The notes under the pieces were generated by a model, which worked only from the letters and a program-made list of their open reading frames with translations, made no database searches and had not been told where the DNA came from. This document shows, in pieces, positions 12,601 through 21,615 of a stretch of 32,093 nt of DNA. Location: the NCBI GenBank assembly GCA_905250885.1, contig CAJNOQ010001398.1, forward strand, positions 1 through 32,093, in the 5' to 3' direction. The position numbers and the translations under genes are program-made. Position 1 is the stretch's first letter, and each line of letters begins with the position of its first letter. The stretch comes from Didymodactylos carnosus (lineage: Eukaryota; Rotifera; Eurotatoria; Philodinida; Philodinidae).

Positions 12601-12731
12601 AGAGGATATCGTTATAGCAATCGTCAGCGTAATGTATCGATCACTGAACTGTAGAACTGTCGATCCGTTCAGTCATCAAATAAATCAGTAGAATAGCAAA
12701 GAAAGGGTAGGCTACCTAAAAACAGGTGACT

Positions 12732-13530
12732 ATCCTTGGGGAACTTCTTGAATCAAGACCTTGACTCTTGAATTTTTTCAGATAAAATGTTGAATGAAGA
12801 TCTTGATAACAAATTAGAGAAATTTCGATAAACTCACGTCCTGTAGAAATTGAAAATCTGAACAAGTTCTTTAACGATTCTGTTTCTTGAGAATTCTGTA
12901 TCAAGCTTTTGAAAACGTGTTCTCCTCTCTGCCACCTTTTTTGTTTTGCAGTGCTCATATATATACACGCATCATTCACACTGAAAATAATGAAAAATTA
13001 TCAAGCGCGTTGCATGGAAATAACGTTTGACTGAACAACTCCGGCATTGCCTGCACGGTTGCTGTAAATTTTATATACAGCTGTAAATTTTGCAAGTACT
13101 CTTGGTACAGTACAGCATTGTAGAGCTAGCGCTATAAAATACAGCAGATAAAAATAAAAACTAACTGAAAATAATATTTTTAACAAACCCAAAAAACTAT
13201 TCAAGATTTCATCAAGATCTTATGCAAATATCGAAAATCTGTCGAGATTCTGACTAAATAATTAACCCGTCAGAAACAGTTACAAATCTTGATCAAGTAT
13301 TTTTTAAGACAGATATTGTAACAACAACTGTCAACAGTCTTGTACTCTAAGATGATCCAAAGATTTTATTAGACGTCCATAAATCTGCATAAGATTTGGA
13401 AGTAATTGAGATGAAACTTAAGAAATCTTTCAAGTACTAACGAGCACCTTATTTCAAGATTTTTTGCCTGTGAGACCACGGTCTTGAAACATCTTGGTGC
13501 TGTTCACAAGGTCTTAGGTACAAGAAGTTC
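12732..13530. mobile_element. CAAGATCTTG-type palindromic element (family B, copy 1)
   Basis: The left end reads TATCCTTGGGGAACTTCTTG and the right end, inverted, reads CTCTAGTGGAACTTCTTG; both continue into AAGACCTTG. Between them are many CAAGATCTT or TCTTGA cores in both orientations. The right end matches the ends of the element at 26541-27052, so the two are one family. Part of this copy (12946-13472) is repeated at 18588-18868. Short frames inside have no recognisable product. Confidence 0.65.
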
Positions 13531-13812
13531 CACTAGAGTGGCGATTAAGTGGCTATATAGTTAGCTACTTTTAGTGGAATTTCGAATTCGCCTTTGGTAT
13601 CTTTAAGCAGTATTTCTAAAAAGAATTTTGAGCAAAGTGTACATCCACAGTTTACTACTGGACTTTCTCAGCTTATAACAAAAAAGATGACTTTTGACCG
13701 TTTTTCCTTTTAGCTCAATTGTCCGTGTTGTCATTCCTTAGTCGTTGACTTTATAAATCGTAAAGTGGTGTCATTTTTTTCCTAACAACAAAAGAAGACT
13801 TTAAACAGAACC
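13531..13812. promoter_or_regulatory. Upstream region of the SEL1 gene
   Basis: This is the 280 bp between the family-B element and the SEL1 start codon. No TATA box is convincing. TTAAACAG ends five bases before the ATG context and could be an acceptor for a 5'-UTR intron or spliced leader; this is inference. Confidence 0.3.
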
Positions 13813-15398
13813 ATGTCGTATATAGAAGAACAACTTGCTACAAATATTCCCTCATCATTAGGGGCACGAGACTTTATGATTGAACGTTTGATTCTTGTAA
13901 GTCGCCATCTTATTGTTTATCGGAGGACTGACATAAGAATATTACAGCATTTATTCGCAATTTTCAAATATACATACTATTCACTATTTTAGCGAGATAA
14001 CACTATCGAACTATTGCGCCAAAACGGAAAAAGTCAACAAGTCGAAGATGAATTATTATCATTAGCGAAATGTGAATGTAACACGGGCAATATATTTGAG
14101 CCAACAAAATGTAAATGTCGAGCACGCGAAGCCCATTTTTTGGTAGCGCAATTTTATTACGATACGGTAAGTAAACATCAATGAATAAATGACAAAATCA
14201 AGAAAATCTATTCATCTCGTAGATACAATATCTGAAAGCTTGGCAATGGTACAGTCAAATTAAAGACGTAGATCTACGAGCTCTTTATCAACTGGCCGTG
14301 ATGTGTTTTGAGGAAGTTTCACCACCAGAGTGTAAACCAGTTAGTTCAAGCTTTTTTACGGTTCTCAAATCGTAATATAAATATGAGACGTCATTTTATT
14401 TAAGGAGGACGCGTATCAGATGATGCTGAAAATAGCATTAACAGAGAATGATCAATTCAGTTTTGTTGTCCCATACGCACAATTTCATGTCGGCAAAGGT
14501 TGGCTTATATCTCTTTCAAGAGTTTTATAATATCATTTTTCTCTTTCAAAGCCTTTTTTCAGGGATATGGTGTTCAACAAGCAGAAGAAAAAGCTGAAAG
14601 GTATTGAACTATTATAACGGTTTAAAGTATGACAAATATGATTGTTTCTAGCTGGTGGCTTTTAGCTGCTTCGGATGACAAAAATCAAGCACTAATGGAA
14701 GCAATGACAGCTTTGGCCTTTTTTTATTCAAGAAAATATTCTAATTTTTATAATATGACAAAAGCATTTGAATGGCATTATAAAGCAGCAAAAAAAGGCA
14801 GTCTTGAAAGTTTAGGTAAGTTGTACGTAAAGATTTTTCTGTATACATTAAATTTTTTTTCTCATAATTATAGGTGCTGTTGGTTCAATGTATTTATTTG
14901 GCCTTGGAACAAAACAGAGTTTAGATCGTGCTGTTAATTATTTACGAGATGCAGCGGAACGAGGCAACGTTTATGCTATGGGTTTACTAACGTACTGTTA
15001 TTATACTAAAAAACTATATACAAAAGCAACAGATTTAGCACAGAAGTAAGTTGAAGAAAAGTTTGCATCAGTTGAAATTGTATTCAAAACTGATTTTTCA
15101 GATTAATATGCCTGGATAATGTTGAAGAGCTATCTCGTGCAACATGCTGTTTACCACAATATATCAAGAAGGGAATTGCTTTGTCAGCATTTGTTCTTGG
15201 AAGGTGCTATGAATTGGGCAATGGTATCAAACCTGATTCAAAACAAGCATTGAAATATTATAGACAGGTAAATTCTAAATGCAAACATTGAATATTCTAA
15301 AAGCTGCATACATTTCTCTTTTCGTTTAATAGTGTTTTAAATTTGATGCTGATATTTGTTCGCTACTACAAGATTACGTGGCTCACCAAAAAATATGA
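13813..15398 (+). CDS. SEL1-like repeat protein, nine exons, complete
   Basis: Exons at 13813-13896, 13993-14166, 14223-14339, 14405-14498, 14552-14600, 14652-14815, 14874-15045, 15102-15267 and 15333-15398 join in frame to 361 codons, with introns of about 50-100 bp and GT...AG borders. Three segments fit the SEL1/TPR-like pattern: VGKAFFQGYGVQQAEEKAE (~152-171), LGAVGSMYLFGLGTKQSLDR (~226-245) and SAFVLGRCYELGNGIKPDSK (~313-332), each followed by an A-x-x-W/Y-Y helix. Such repeats form alpha-solenoids used as protein-binding scaffolds. Residues 55-57 and 68-70 are CEC and CKC, a possible metal site. There is no signal peptide or membrane segment, so a cytosolic adaptor is likely. The fifth exon start (14552) was chosen because the more obvious TTTTTTCAG acceptor downstream breaks the frame. 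The partner is unknown. Confidence 0.85.
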
Positions 15399-15944
15399 AT
15401 AGTCTCTCATGTGAAAATAACCTATACAATTATTTTGAGATATCAAAAATGCCTTTTCTATATTTTATTTTCTCATATATATATTTTTGACATATTTTTT
15501 TGTTCTTACCGGTTCCATAGACAGAAATCTCTATAAGAGCGTTTTACTCCAGTTTTAACGATTGGGATCAGCAATGTCGACGATCGGTGCTCTATAACGC
15601 AAACAGTAAAATATTTGATAGTGTGTTTTAGACTTCAGTTCTTCATTGTATTGATAATTGATCCTATTAATTTAAATCAGCAACTATAAATAAAGTTTGA
15701 ATAGTATTCGAAACCTCACAATGCGAACTTACTGAATAATCTGATTGTTGCGCTATCTTGTTATATTTGTTCTTTTTTTTGCAAAACTATCCGATAATTG
15801 CACCATTTCAAGACTAATATGTTGTTTTGATCGTCAAAATACTATGTTCTCAAAAACAATAATGTTGATAGTATCGGGTACCAATTCTTTTGCGCTATCT
15901 AAGTACTGACCTTAATTCAAACGGTATTTGCAACAGTTCCAAGT
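15399..15944. other. 3' flank of the SEL1 gene
   Basis: No ORF. An AATAAA-containing stretch near 15688 (AACTATAAATAAAG) could be a polyadenylation signal. The region ends at the Penelope-like element. Confidence 0.4.
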
Positions 15945-16001
15945 TAATAAGATATAAACCACATTTATCATAATGAAAAAATATAGCTATTTTCTGTTAG
16001 A

Positions 16002-16034
16002 GACGTTTCGTCTTTATTCAAAAGACATCATCAG
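16002..16034 (-). ncRNA. Hammerhead-ribozyme-like motif, left copy
   Basis: On the minus strand CTGATGA (16034-16028) is followed by a stem (GTCTTT...AAAGAC) and GAAACGTC (16009-16002). The spacing matches the hammerhead core with a very short stem III, as in Penelope-type hammerheads. One pyrimidine lies between CTGATGA and stem II, and stem I pairs poorly, so activity is uncertain. Confidence 0.55.
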
Positions 16035-16169
16035 TTGAATGTGACAATTGATATTTGATTCTGAAGGCAGAAAAATAAGAGATAAAATAAAATACACGTA
16101 CGTAGAACACACAATCAAAATAAAATAGACAAGTTTCTTTTTACTATATACCTGGACTATGTAATATGT

Positions 16170-16488
16170 CATAAAAATGCCCACCTATACAGCTATTCGA
16201 AGGGGGTGGTTTACAAATATGACTGCTGTGGATGTACGAACAGTTATATAGGGCAGACAGCGAGAGGAAGAAGAACACCAGAAGACCTTTTATGGTACAG
16301 GATCTTCTAGGATAGCTGTCCATTGTTTAGACATGTGTCATCGCACTAACTGGAATCCAGAAATTCTTGCAGTTGAATCACACTTTATAAAAAGAACTAT
16401 CAGGGAGAGCTTGTTGATGGGCATTCATACAGAACAAAACAAAAGACAAATATATTCACAAAAAAACTTTCACCTCAAAGTATTTTGA
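16170..16488 (+). pseudogene. GIY-YIG endonuclease C-terminus of a Penelope-like element
   Basis: The frame starting near 16170 reads VVYKYDCCGCTNSYIGQTAR, i.e. the Cys-containing lead-in and the YIG part of a GIY-YIG nuclease. A frameshift around 16283 follows, with some residues lost where the conserved Arg and Glu/His region is expected. From there the reading continues as SSRIAVHCLDMCHRTNWNPE, then EILAVESHFIKRTIRESLLM, and ends at TGA 16486-16488. This order fits the end of EN-positive Penelope polymerases, where the nuclease nicks target DNA. It is inactive because of the frameshift and loss of the RT. Confidence 0.8.
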
Positions 16489-16556
16489 TGACGTATTACA
16501 TAGTCCAGCTATATAGTAGAAAAAAGAAACTTATTTTTGTTCTATCTATTTTATTC

Positions 16557-17848
16557 GGTTTACTCTCAATTCGTCCCGAATTAGTCTCTCTCAATTCGTC
16601 CCATAAATATTTTTCTCAGTTCGTCCCAACTAAATTTGTATATATATTTAACTCTCAATTCGTCCCAGATATTTAAAGTATAATTTTCAGCTTCTTTTTC
16701 ACATCAAGGAATAATTAATTTATCATGATGAAAAGTAGAAGCACACAGTATCTTGCTAGGCCTGGTAGGCTGAATATACTACAATACAGAGAAAGATTAA
16801 CTAATTTTTCACATATTTTATTCACAACAGATGAGTAACCAAAAAAATAATTTATTTTTTAGCCGGATTTGTTTTCACAGCTCTACCACATTTAATAGCT
16901 AATTGAACATTAGTCAGCATACAAGCAGATACTCCATTGTGATCCAAAAATCATCAATCGATCCGTTTCATCTAGTAAGAAAAAAACCAATATTTTAGAG
17001 AATATAAGAATATAAGAATAAAGTTACTTACATGTTTCATCTACCAGTAGAAAATCACCACCATTTTTATCTAATTTCCATGAACCATTTAAACTAATTT
17101 CGTTTATTGTTGTTGGTAATTTAGGATAATTAATTGCACGACGACGATAGAGCGATGCATCAATGTTGGAAAGTGTTGGAAATAGACTACCAGTTGGAAG
17201 GCCAGGATTTTCGACTCTTGCTTTCACAATCTCTTGAGAATAAATTTTAGGAATTGTAGCTGTTTCTTCACGTGTACGTTTTTGCATTCTTCCAATAATT
17301 GTATCAATAATAAATTTATTAGTATCTTGTGCACATGTATGAGTTGTTTCATTTTTGATTATTGATAAATCCTGTGAGCATAATGATATTGTACTTGAAC
17401 AATTACGATCACGACATCTCCATTGATTACTTTTTTTATTTTCTCGTTTTTTCGTATATTGATAACAATTGTAGTTTAGTACTGCATTACCTTTTTCAGT
17501 CTCTGTGAAACGTAACATTTTGGTATGATATAGTAATTCACTTAATCTTCTAACATTCATATAGGGTACTGAGTATCCTTTTCAAATCTTAGCGCATCTT
17601 TTTTAAATTATACTGATTATACTGTTCTGAGCATCGTTCTCTGTATTGTAGTATATTCAGCCTACCAGGCATAGCAAGATACTGTGTGCTTCTACTTTTC
17701 ATCATGATAAATTAATTATTCCTTGATGTGAAAAAGAAGCTGAAAATTATACTTTAAATATCCGGGACGAATTGAGAGTTAAATATATATACAAATTTAG
17801 TTGGGACGAACTGAGAAAAATATTTATGGGACGAATTGAGAGGACACC
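16557..17848 (-). mobile_element. MULE (Mutator-like) DNA transposon, internally deleted
   Basis: Terminal inverted repeats of about 237 bp (16557-16793) and 211 bp (17638-17848) start GGTTTACTCTCAATTCG and GGTGTCCTCTCAATTCG. They are flanked by a perfect 9-bp target duplication ATTTTATTC (16548-16556 and 17849-17857), the size usual for MULEs. The motif CTCAATTCGTCCC (or CTCAGTTCGTCCC) is repeated four times in the left end and three in the right, probably transposase binding sites. A FLYWCH-containing ORF runs on the minus strand. The central transposase domain is gone. Confidence 0.9.
16852..17560 (-). pseudogene. FLYWCH-domain MULE transposase remnant, two exons
   Basis: Exon 1 (17560-17032) starts at ATG and ends at a GTAAGT donor; a 60-bp intron (17031-16972, ending TTACTAG) leads to exon 2. 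FLYWCH features in exon 1 are FTETEKGNAVLNYNCYQYTK (~18-37), the Trp-Arg-Cys at 47-49, Cys54 and the HTC at 74-76, where the last ligand is Cys rather than the usual His. After the splice the frame continues ETDRLMIFGSQW, the lead-in to the MULE catalytic domain, then stops. A second frame of exon 2 ends DHNGVSACMLTN...KTNPAKK, stop at 16854-16852, which reads like the true C-terminus. So an internal deletion removed the DDE domain and left a frameshift. The product could at most bind DNA. Confidence 0.8.
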
Positions 17849-17871
17849 ATTTTATTCTGATTATGTTCTAA

Positions 17872-18115
17872 CGAAGGAACCTCTTGAGCTACTAAAAACC
17901 TTTTTGAATGGAACTATTTTTAACATGATATTCAAAACTCCGTTTTTGCTTGAAATCCAGGTCCCATGGGGGAAAATTCGAGTAAAAATTTGATATCGCA
18001 GCAACAAAGCTGATTGCGCCCGAACCAAGTTGGGTTTCTTCATAGCCCATGAGGGCCTACATTTTAAAAATAGTCCTATTTAAAAAGGTTTTTAGTACCT
18101 CAGGAGGTTCCCTCG
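17872..18115. mobile_element. 244-bp foldback MITE inside the Penelope repeat
   Basis: Arms of 56 bp at 17872-17927 and 18060-18115 are inverted copies (outer sequence CGAAGGAACCTCTTGAG against CGAGGGAACCTCCTGAG). The interior shows no ORF. It interrupts the right Penelope terminal repeat a few bases beyond the MULE. No target duplication is clear. Confidence 0.8.
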
Positions 18116-18190
18116 CAAGTTACATACTTGTATTTTATGTTATCTCTTATTTTCCTGCCTTCAGTATCAACTATCAATTGTCACATTCAA

Positions 18191-18223
18191 CTGATGACGT
18201 CTTTTGAACAAAGACGAAACGTC
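18191..18223 (+). ncRNA. Hammerhead-ribozyme-like motif, right copy
   Basis: CTGATGA at 18191-18197, stem II GTCTTT/AAAGAC (18199-18204 with 18210-18215), then GAAACGTC at 18216-18223. The only differences from the left copy within the core are in the extra pyrimidine and the loop, so the catalytic bases are conserved in both. Confidence 0.55.
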
Positions 18224-18280
18224 TCTAACAAACAACAGCTATATTTTTTCATCATGATAGACGTGGTTTATATCTTATTA

Positions 18281-18587
18281 TCTATTATAAAATTTATACG
18301 AAAAATTATAACCAAACAATAAGCGGAATAGAATTTTGTAGGAATGAGTTAAAGACACGAATTCCAATATTTCTAACTTACTAAATTTTGTTGTATCATA
18401 GAGGCAGTAAAGCAGTGAGTCCAGAGTTAAAACTGGTATGGAAAGTTGTATCGGTACCCGGACGGACGGTAAATCAGCCGGTATGAAATTTTTGGGAACT
18501 GGTGAAAAGCCAATAAACTCGCTGAAAAAAAGTTTAAAAAGCGAAGAAAAATCGATGGAATCGTGAGGCATTGCACCACCGTTTTTG
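18281..18587. other. No gene seen
   Basis: Spacer between the Penelope-like element and the partial family-B copy. Overlapping minus-strand frames give unrelated low-complexity peptides and are not credible genes. Confidence 0.4.
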
Positions 18588-18868
18588 TTGCAGTGCTCAT
18601 GTATATACACACATCATTCGGACTGAAAATAATGAAAAATTATCAAGTGCGTCACATGGACATAATGTTTGACTGAACAACTCCGGTATTGTCTGAACGG
18701 TGTTTTCAAGACAGATATTGTAACAACAACTGTCGACAATCTTGTACTCTAAGATGATCCAAAGATTTTATTAGACGTCCATAAATCTGCATAAGATTTG
18801 GAAGTAATTGAGATGAAACTTAAGAAATCTTTCAAGTACTACCTTATTTCTAGATTTTTTGCCTGGGA
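18588..18868. repeat. Partial direct copy of the 12946-13472 family-B segment
   Basis: 18588-18700 matches 12946-13058 and 18708-18868 matches 13306-13472, in the same orientation and with a few differences. About 245 bp present in the first copy is absent. The second block is almost identical, apart from an 8-bp gap near 18841. Confidence 0.9.
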
Positions 18869-19017
18869 TCTGTTTTCTCAGTTCGTTGAAATAAAAGACA
18901 TAGCTAAAGCATCTTAGATAATTTTTTGTTAGCAAGGTCTTTTCATAAATAAACCACTAAATAATACTGAAATCAACTAAACAAAGAATAACTGTGCTTA
19001 AACGACAAATCCTGGTG

Positions 19018-20368
19018 GTGTAGAAAAAAGGGGAAATGCAAGGAAAAAAATGCATCGTTTATATATGTGAGTGAAATGCAACTTTATTGTACAATTGATA
19101 AAAGAAAATGAAAGTCCTCCCAGGGAAAATCTGATTCGTACATCTTGTTCCTTATCATACAGTGAATCTGTAGTAAAAATATCCGCGCTACCCGACTCGT
19201 CCTGGTCGAGATATTAGAGCATCAATTTCGGGTTTTCAATAAAAAACTTCCTAAGAGAAATTGTGCCGAATAAGCGTCGACAGTCCATGTATGACACATC
19301 ATTAGATAGATCTGAGCTCGGATAATCTAATGGTACCCACAGCAATCGAAGTACGCCAAAAACAATCGCGAAAGATGTCAAAATACGCATTTCTCCTCGA
19401 AAAACCGCATAAAAAAGCTGATTTTTCTGAGGTTGCATGTTTGGAGAGTCTAAAAAACTGCGGAATATTGTTATAGATCATCGGCTTAAAGCTCTCGGTC
19501 TAGTCTGTGCTCTTTCAAAGTCCAGAGCCTTATTTAGGACACTGAGCTTCCGTCGAAAGCAGCTTGAAAATATATAAGCAGAAAATGGGTCCACAAAAAA
19601 AACTGGGTCTACATTCTGAGGTATATGTTAAAATTCTCCCTAAAAGTAAGAGAAACAGAGAACTAGTTGATGATATTCTTGTTCAGTTTTTCACGCTGCA
19701 TCTTTCTATGACAGTCCGACTGATTTTCTTTCAGTTGTTGAGGAATAAAAGGCAAAACAATTCTGAAAAATTGGGTCTACAGTTAGTGCGTAATTAAAGC
19801 TTTTGTGGTCTTCCGGCCTAATTAAAAGAAGTTTACTAAAACTATTTTTAGATAGTTTTGTAGTATTTTTTACGCTGTCTTTTACTCGTTTTGGTTTTTT
19901 AAAAAAGATGTTCCTTGTCCCCTCTAGGATTGTTTTAAACTGGGTCTACACTTTGTCTGTAAATCTGTTTTCGTCAAATAGAACCAAAAAAAAATCAACA
20001 AAAACAAAAGTGAGTCACATAGATGGATAGAGAATTAAATTCTGCACAAAACGTACTATTGGTCTATTTTAATTTTCTTCTTTCGTTCTCTAAAAAATCT
20101 CGTTTTCTATCGATGACTAATCGAAAAAAATGGATTTTTGGACTTGCCACTCTTATATCTCAGCCGGATGATGAGTTACCGAGTTGAAACTTTTTGCGGT
20201 AGTGGGAGATACATTAAGGAATGTGAAAAAAAAAATTTTTTTGAGATCGTATTATTGGAACTGGAATTGCAGAAAAAACGGTTAAAAAAAATGCAATTGT
20301 ACAATAAAGTTGCATTTCACTCATGTAGACAATGCATTTTTTCCTTCCCTTTTGCCGTTTTTCTACGT
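19018..20368. mobile_element. 1.35-kb TIR element with internal tandem repeat
   Basis: Ends are inverted for about 80 bp (19018-19099 and 20294-20368); the inner part TGCAACTTTATTGTACAATT is perfect. The interior has no ORF with a known domain. It contains a degenerate tandem repeat with period about 168 bp (19587-20040). Likely a non-autonomous DNA transposon; the superfamily is not recognisable. Confidence 0.7.
19587..20040 (+). repeat. Degenerate ~168-bp tandem repeat
   Basis: The anchor GGGTCTACA recurs at 19605, 19773 and 19942, spaced 168 and 169 bp, with a variant GGGTCCACA at 19587. Between anchors the units share a TTTTTCACGCTGCAT-like / TTTTTTACGCTGTCT-like segment. Units are diverged. 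Confidence 0.6.
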
Positions 20369-20666
20369 CATCTCAATCCCCACAATGCCGCAGGTTTTCG
20401 TATAGATTATTTAATTAACAATGTCTGACTGACCAACTCCAAACTGAATACAGGAAGATTTTAACCTTTGGACAATACATGCTACTAAACACAATATCAA
20501 ATGGTTTCTTATCAGCATAAAATAATCTTCCTTGTACATTTGCGTGAGAGCATTACCAAATGAACAAACAAAAACACTATACAATAGACTCCTTTAAATA
20601 GCCTTGTTTTTCAGATGAATATTTTTCACGAGACCAAGTGAAAGCGATTTCGATACTTAAATCAAA
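20369..20666. promoter_or_regulatory. Upstream region of the ML-domain gene remnant
   Basis: TTGTTTTTCAG near 20604-20614 could be an acceptor for a leader intron or spliced leader about 50 bp before the ATG. The stretch near 20422-20440 (CTGACTGACCAACTCC) resembles a piece of the family-B elements. Confidence 0.3.
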
Positions 20667-20958
20667 ATGAGTTCGATCGTTTCTTTATTACTATTGATGT
20701 TTGTTGCTTATACATCAGCTCAAACATATACCCAAGCATCCTATTCACATTGTGGTGCAGGTAGAGTAGGCAATAAAGTATTCAATTATTTGACCTGACA
20801 GCTTGGTAAACGTATGTTTAGGAAAAACAAATGTGAAAATCAATCGTCTTGAATTCTCTCCAATGCCAATTGTACACTCCGGTAGCGGACGCTTGTCATT
20901 GTCGGTATCGGCCAACGATCTCCTAAGTGGCCCAATTAGTAGCACCTTTATACATTGA
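20667..20958 (+). pseudogene. Secreted ML / GM2-activator-like lipid-binding protein, truncated
   Basis: Exons 20667-20760 and 20822-20958 join across a 61-bp intron. The product has a signal peptide (MSSIVSLLLLLMFVAYTSA-like), then YSHCGAG and KTNVKINRLEFSPMPIVHSG, followed by LSLSVSANDLLSGPIS. The Cys near the start, the L-x-x-S-P-x-P-I block and the following beta strand are the usual start of the ML (MD-2-related lipid recognition) fold. The frame stops at TGA 20956-20958 after only about 76 residues, where the fold needs around 130 or more. A one-base shift just before the stop would read into ...YIDRIIT and a donor-like GTATGT at 20974, so a frameshift is likely. Downstream exons are missing; transposon ends start at about 21010. 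Confidence 0.55.
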
Positions 20959-21010
20959 TCGAATTATCACGTATGTAAAATATCTGCGAAGAATTTTGTA
21001 TGAATTTATG

Positions 21011-21055
21011 AGAAACAAGAATCTTGCAGAGATCGACCACGAACTGGACCAATGT
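21011..21055. mobile_element. Solo end of a family-A element
   Basis: Contains ACAAGAATCTTGCAGAGATC and ends GGACCAATGT, the same end as the TIRs of the element at 22768-23430. No partner end nearby. Confidence 0.6.
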
Positions 21056-21254
21056 TATAGTCAATCTTCGTGAGAGAGACATTTATCCAAGCCGAACAAC
21101 TCTTAACTCTAACCTATTTTGAATTCAGTCGGATATTCCAACATTTCTAACGAGGAACCTTTTTCAACTGTCTAATCGTTTTCTGGTCGAAACCTAGTGG
21201 ATTATAGGTTATCAACCACACTGATTCCGCATATCCATATGAGATGAATCGCTA

Positions 21255-21615
21255 GACCTTCTACGAGCGTTTTTGTGGAAAACTGGTTTTCCAGGAACTT
21301 TGAAAAGTCCCTAAAACTTTCTCTTAATAGATCGCGATTGTAGCCCACGAAATTCTGATAAAAATGAGACATCTCCTACGTCTACATGACCATTCTTTGC
21401 AAAGTTATAGAGTCTACAAGAAAAGCCTTAAATGTTCATTGTCAGCTCAAAGCTACGGAAATACGAAGAAATTAATTTTAGAAATTAATTAAGAGCAGAA
21501 TTTCGTGGGCTACAATCGTGATCTATTAAGAGAAAGTTTTAGGGACTTTTCAAAGTCCCAAGGGAAAGCTTTAGGTTTCTAGAAAATCAGTTTTCCAGAA
21601 AGCCGCTCTAGGAAG
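21255..21615. mobile_element. Foldback element, copy 2
   Basis: Arms at about 21259-21365 and 21492-21615 are inverted copies (CTAAAACTTTCTCTTAATAG perfect in both). The interior TGTCAGCTCAAAGCTACGGA, the AAAATGAGACATCTCC segment and the flank at 21190-21250 resemble the hairpin at 6808-7210, in the opposite orientation. No ORF. Confidence 0.75.

Larger units (their letters stand above)
8751..12731. other. Gene desert, about 4 kb, AT-rich with microsatellites
   Basis: No coding exon, TIR pair or RNA gene could be recognised. It includes a TTTC tandem run at about 8770-8800, a TA run at 9618-9638 and GA-rich tracts near 10445. At 12299-12345 there is a small hairpin built from AGAAGTAGAGT. 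Together with 7.2-8.5 kb this is the largest stretch without genes or obvious transposons; regulatory DNA or decayed elements are both possible. Confidence 0.5.
15945..18280 (+). mobile_element. Penelope-like element with inverted terminal copies, twice interrupted
   Basis: 15945-16176 is an inverted copy of the 3' region that starts after the endonuclease stop (16489) and ends at 18280. The right copy is split into 16489-16556, 17858-17871 and 18116-18280 by a MULE and a foldback element. Between the copies lies only the C-terminal GIY-YIG part of the Penelope polymerase; the reverse transcriptase is missing. Penelope elements are known for terminal repeats that may be inverted, for GIY-YIG endonucleases and for hammerhead motifs in these repeats; all three are visible here. 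The copy is dead. Confidence 0.8.

Noticed and set aside
13001-13204. Hydrophobic minus-strand frame in the family-B element
   Set aside because: Lies in the part deleted in the second copy and has no homologous frame elsewhere.
16485-16676. Plus-strand frame with repeated SQFVP/SSH text
   Set aside because: It is a translation of the iterated CTCAATTCGTCCC motif in the MULE end.
19214-19438. Minus-strand 74-codon frame inside the TIR element
   Set aside because: No recognised domain and no splice context; likely chance within a non-autonomous element.
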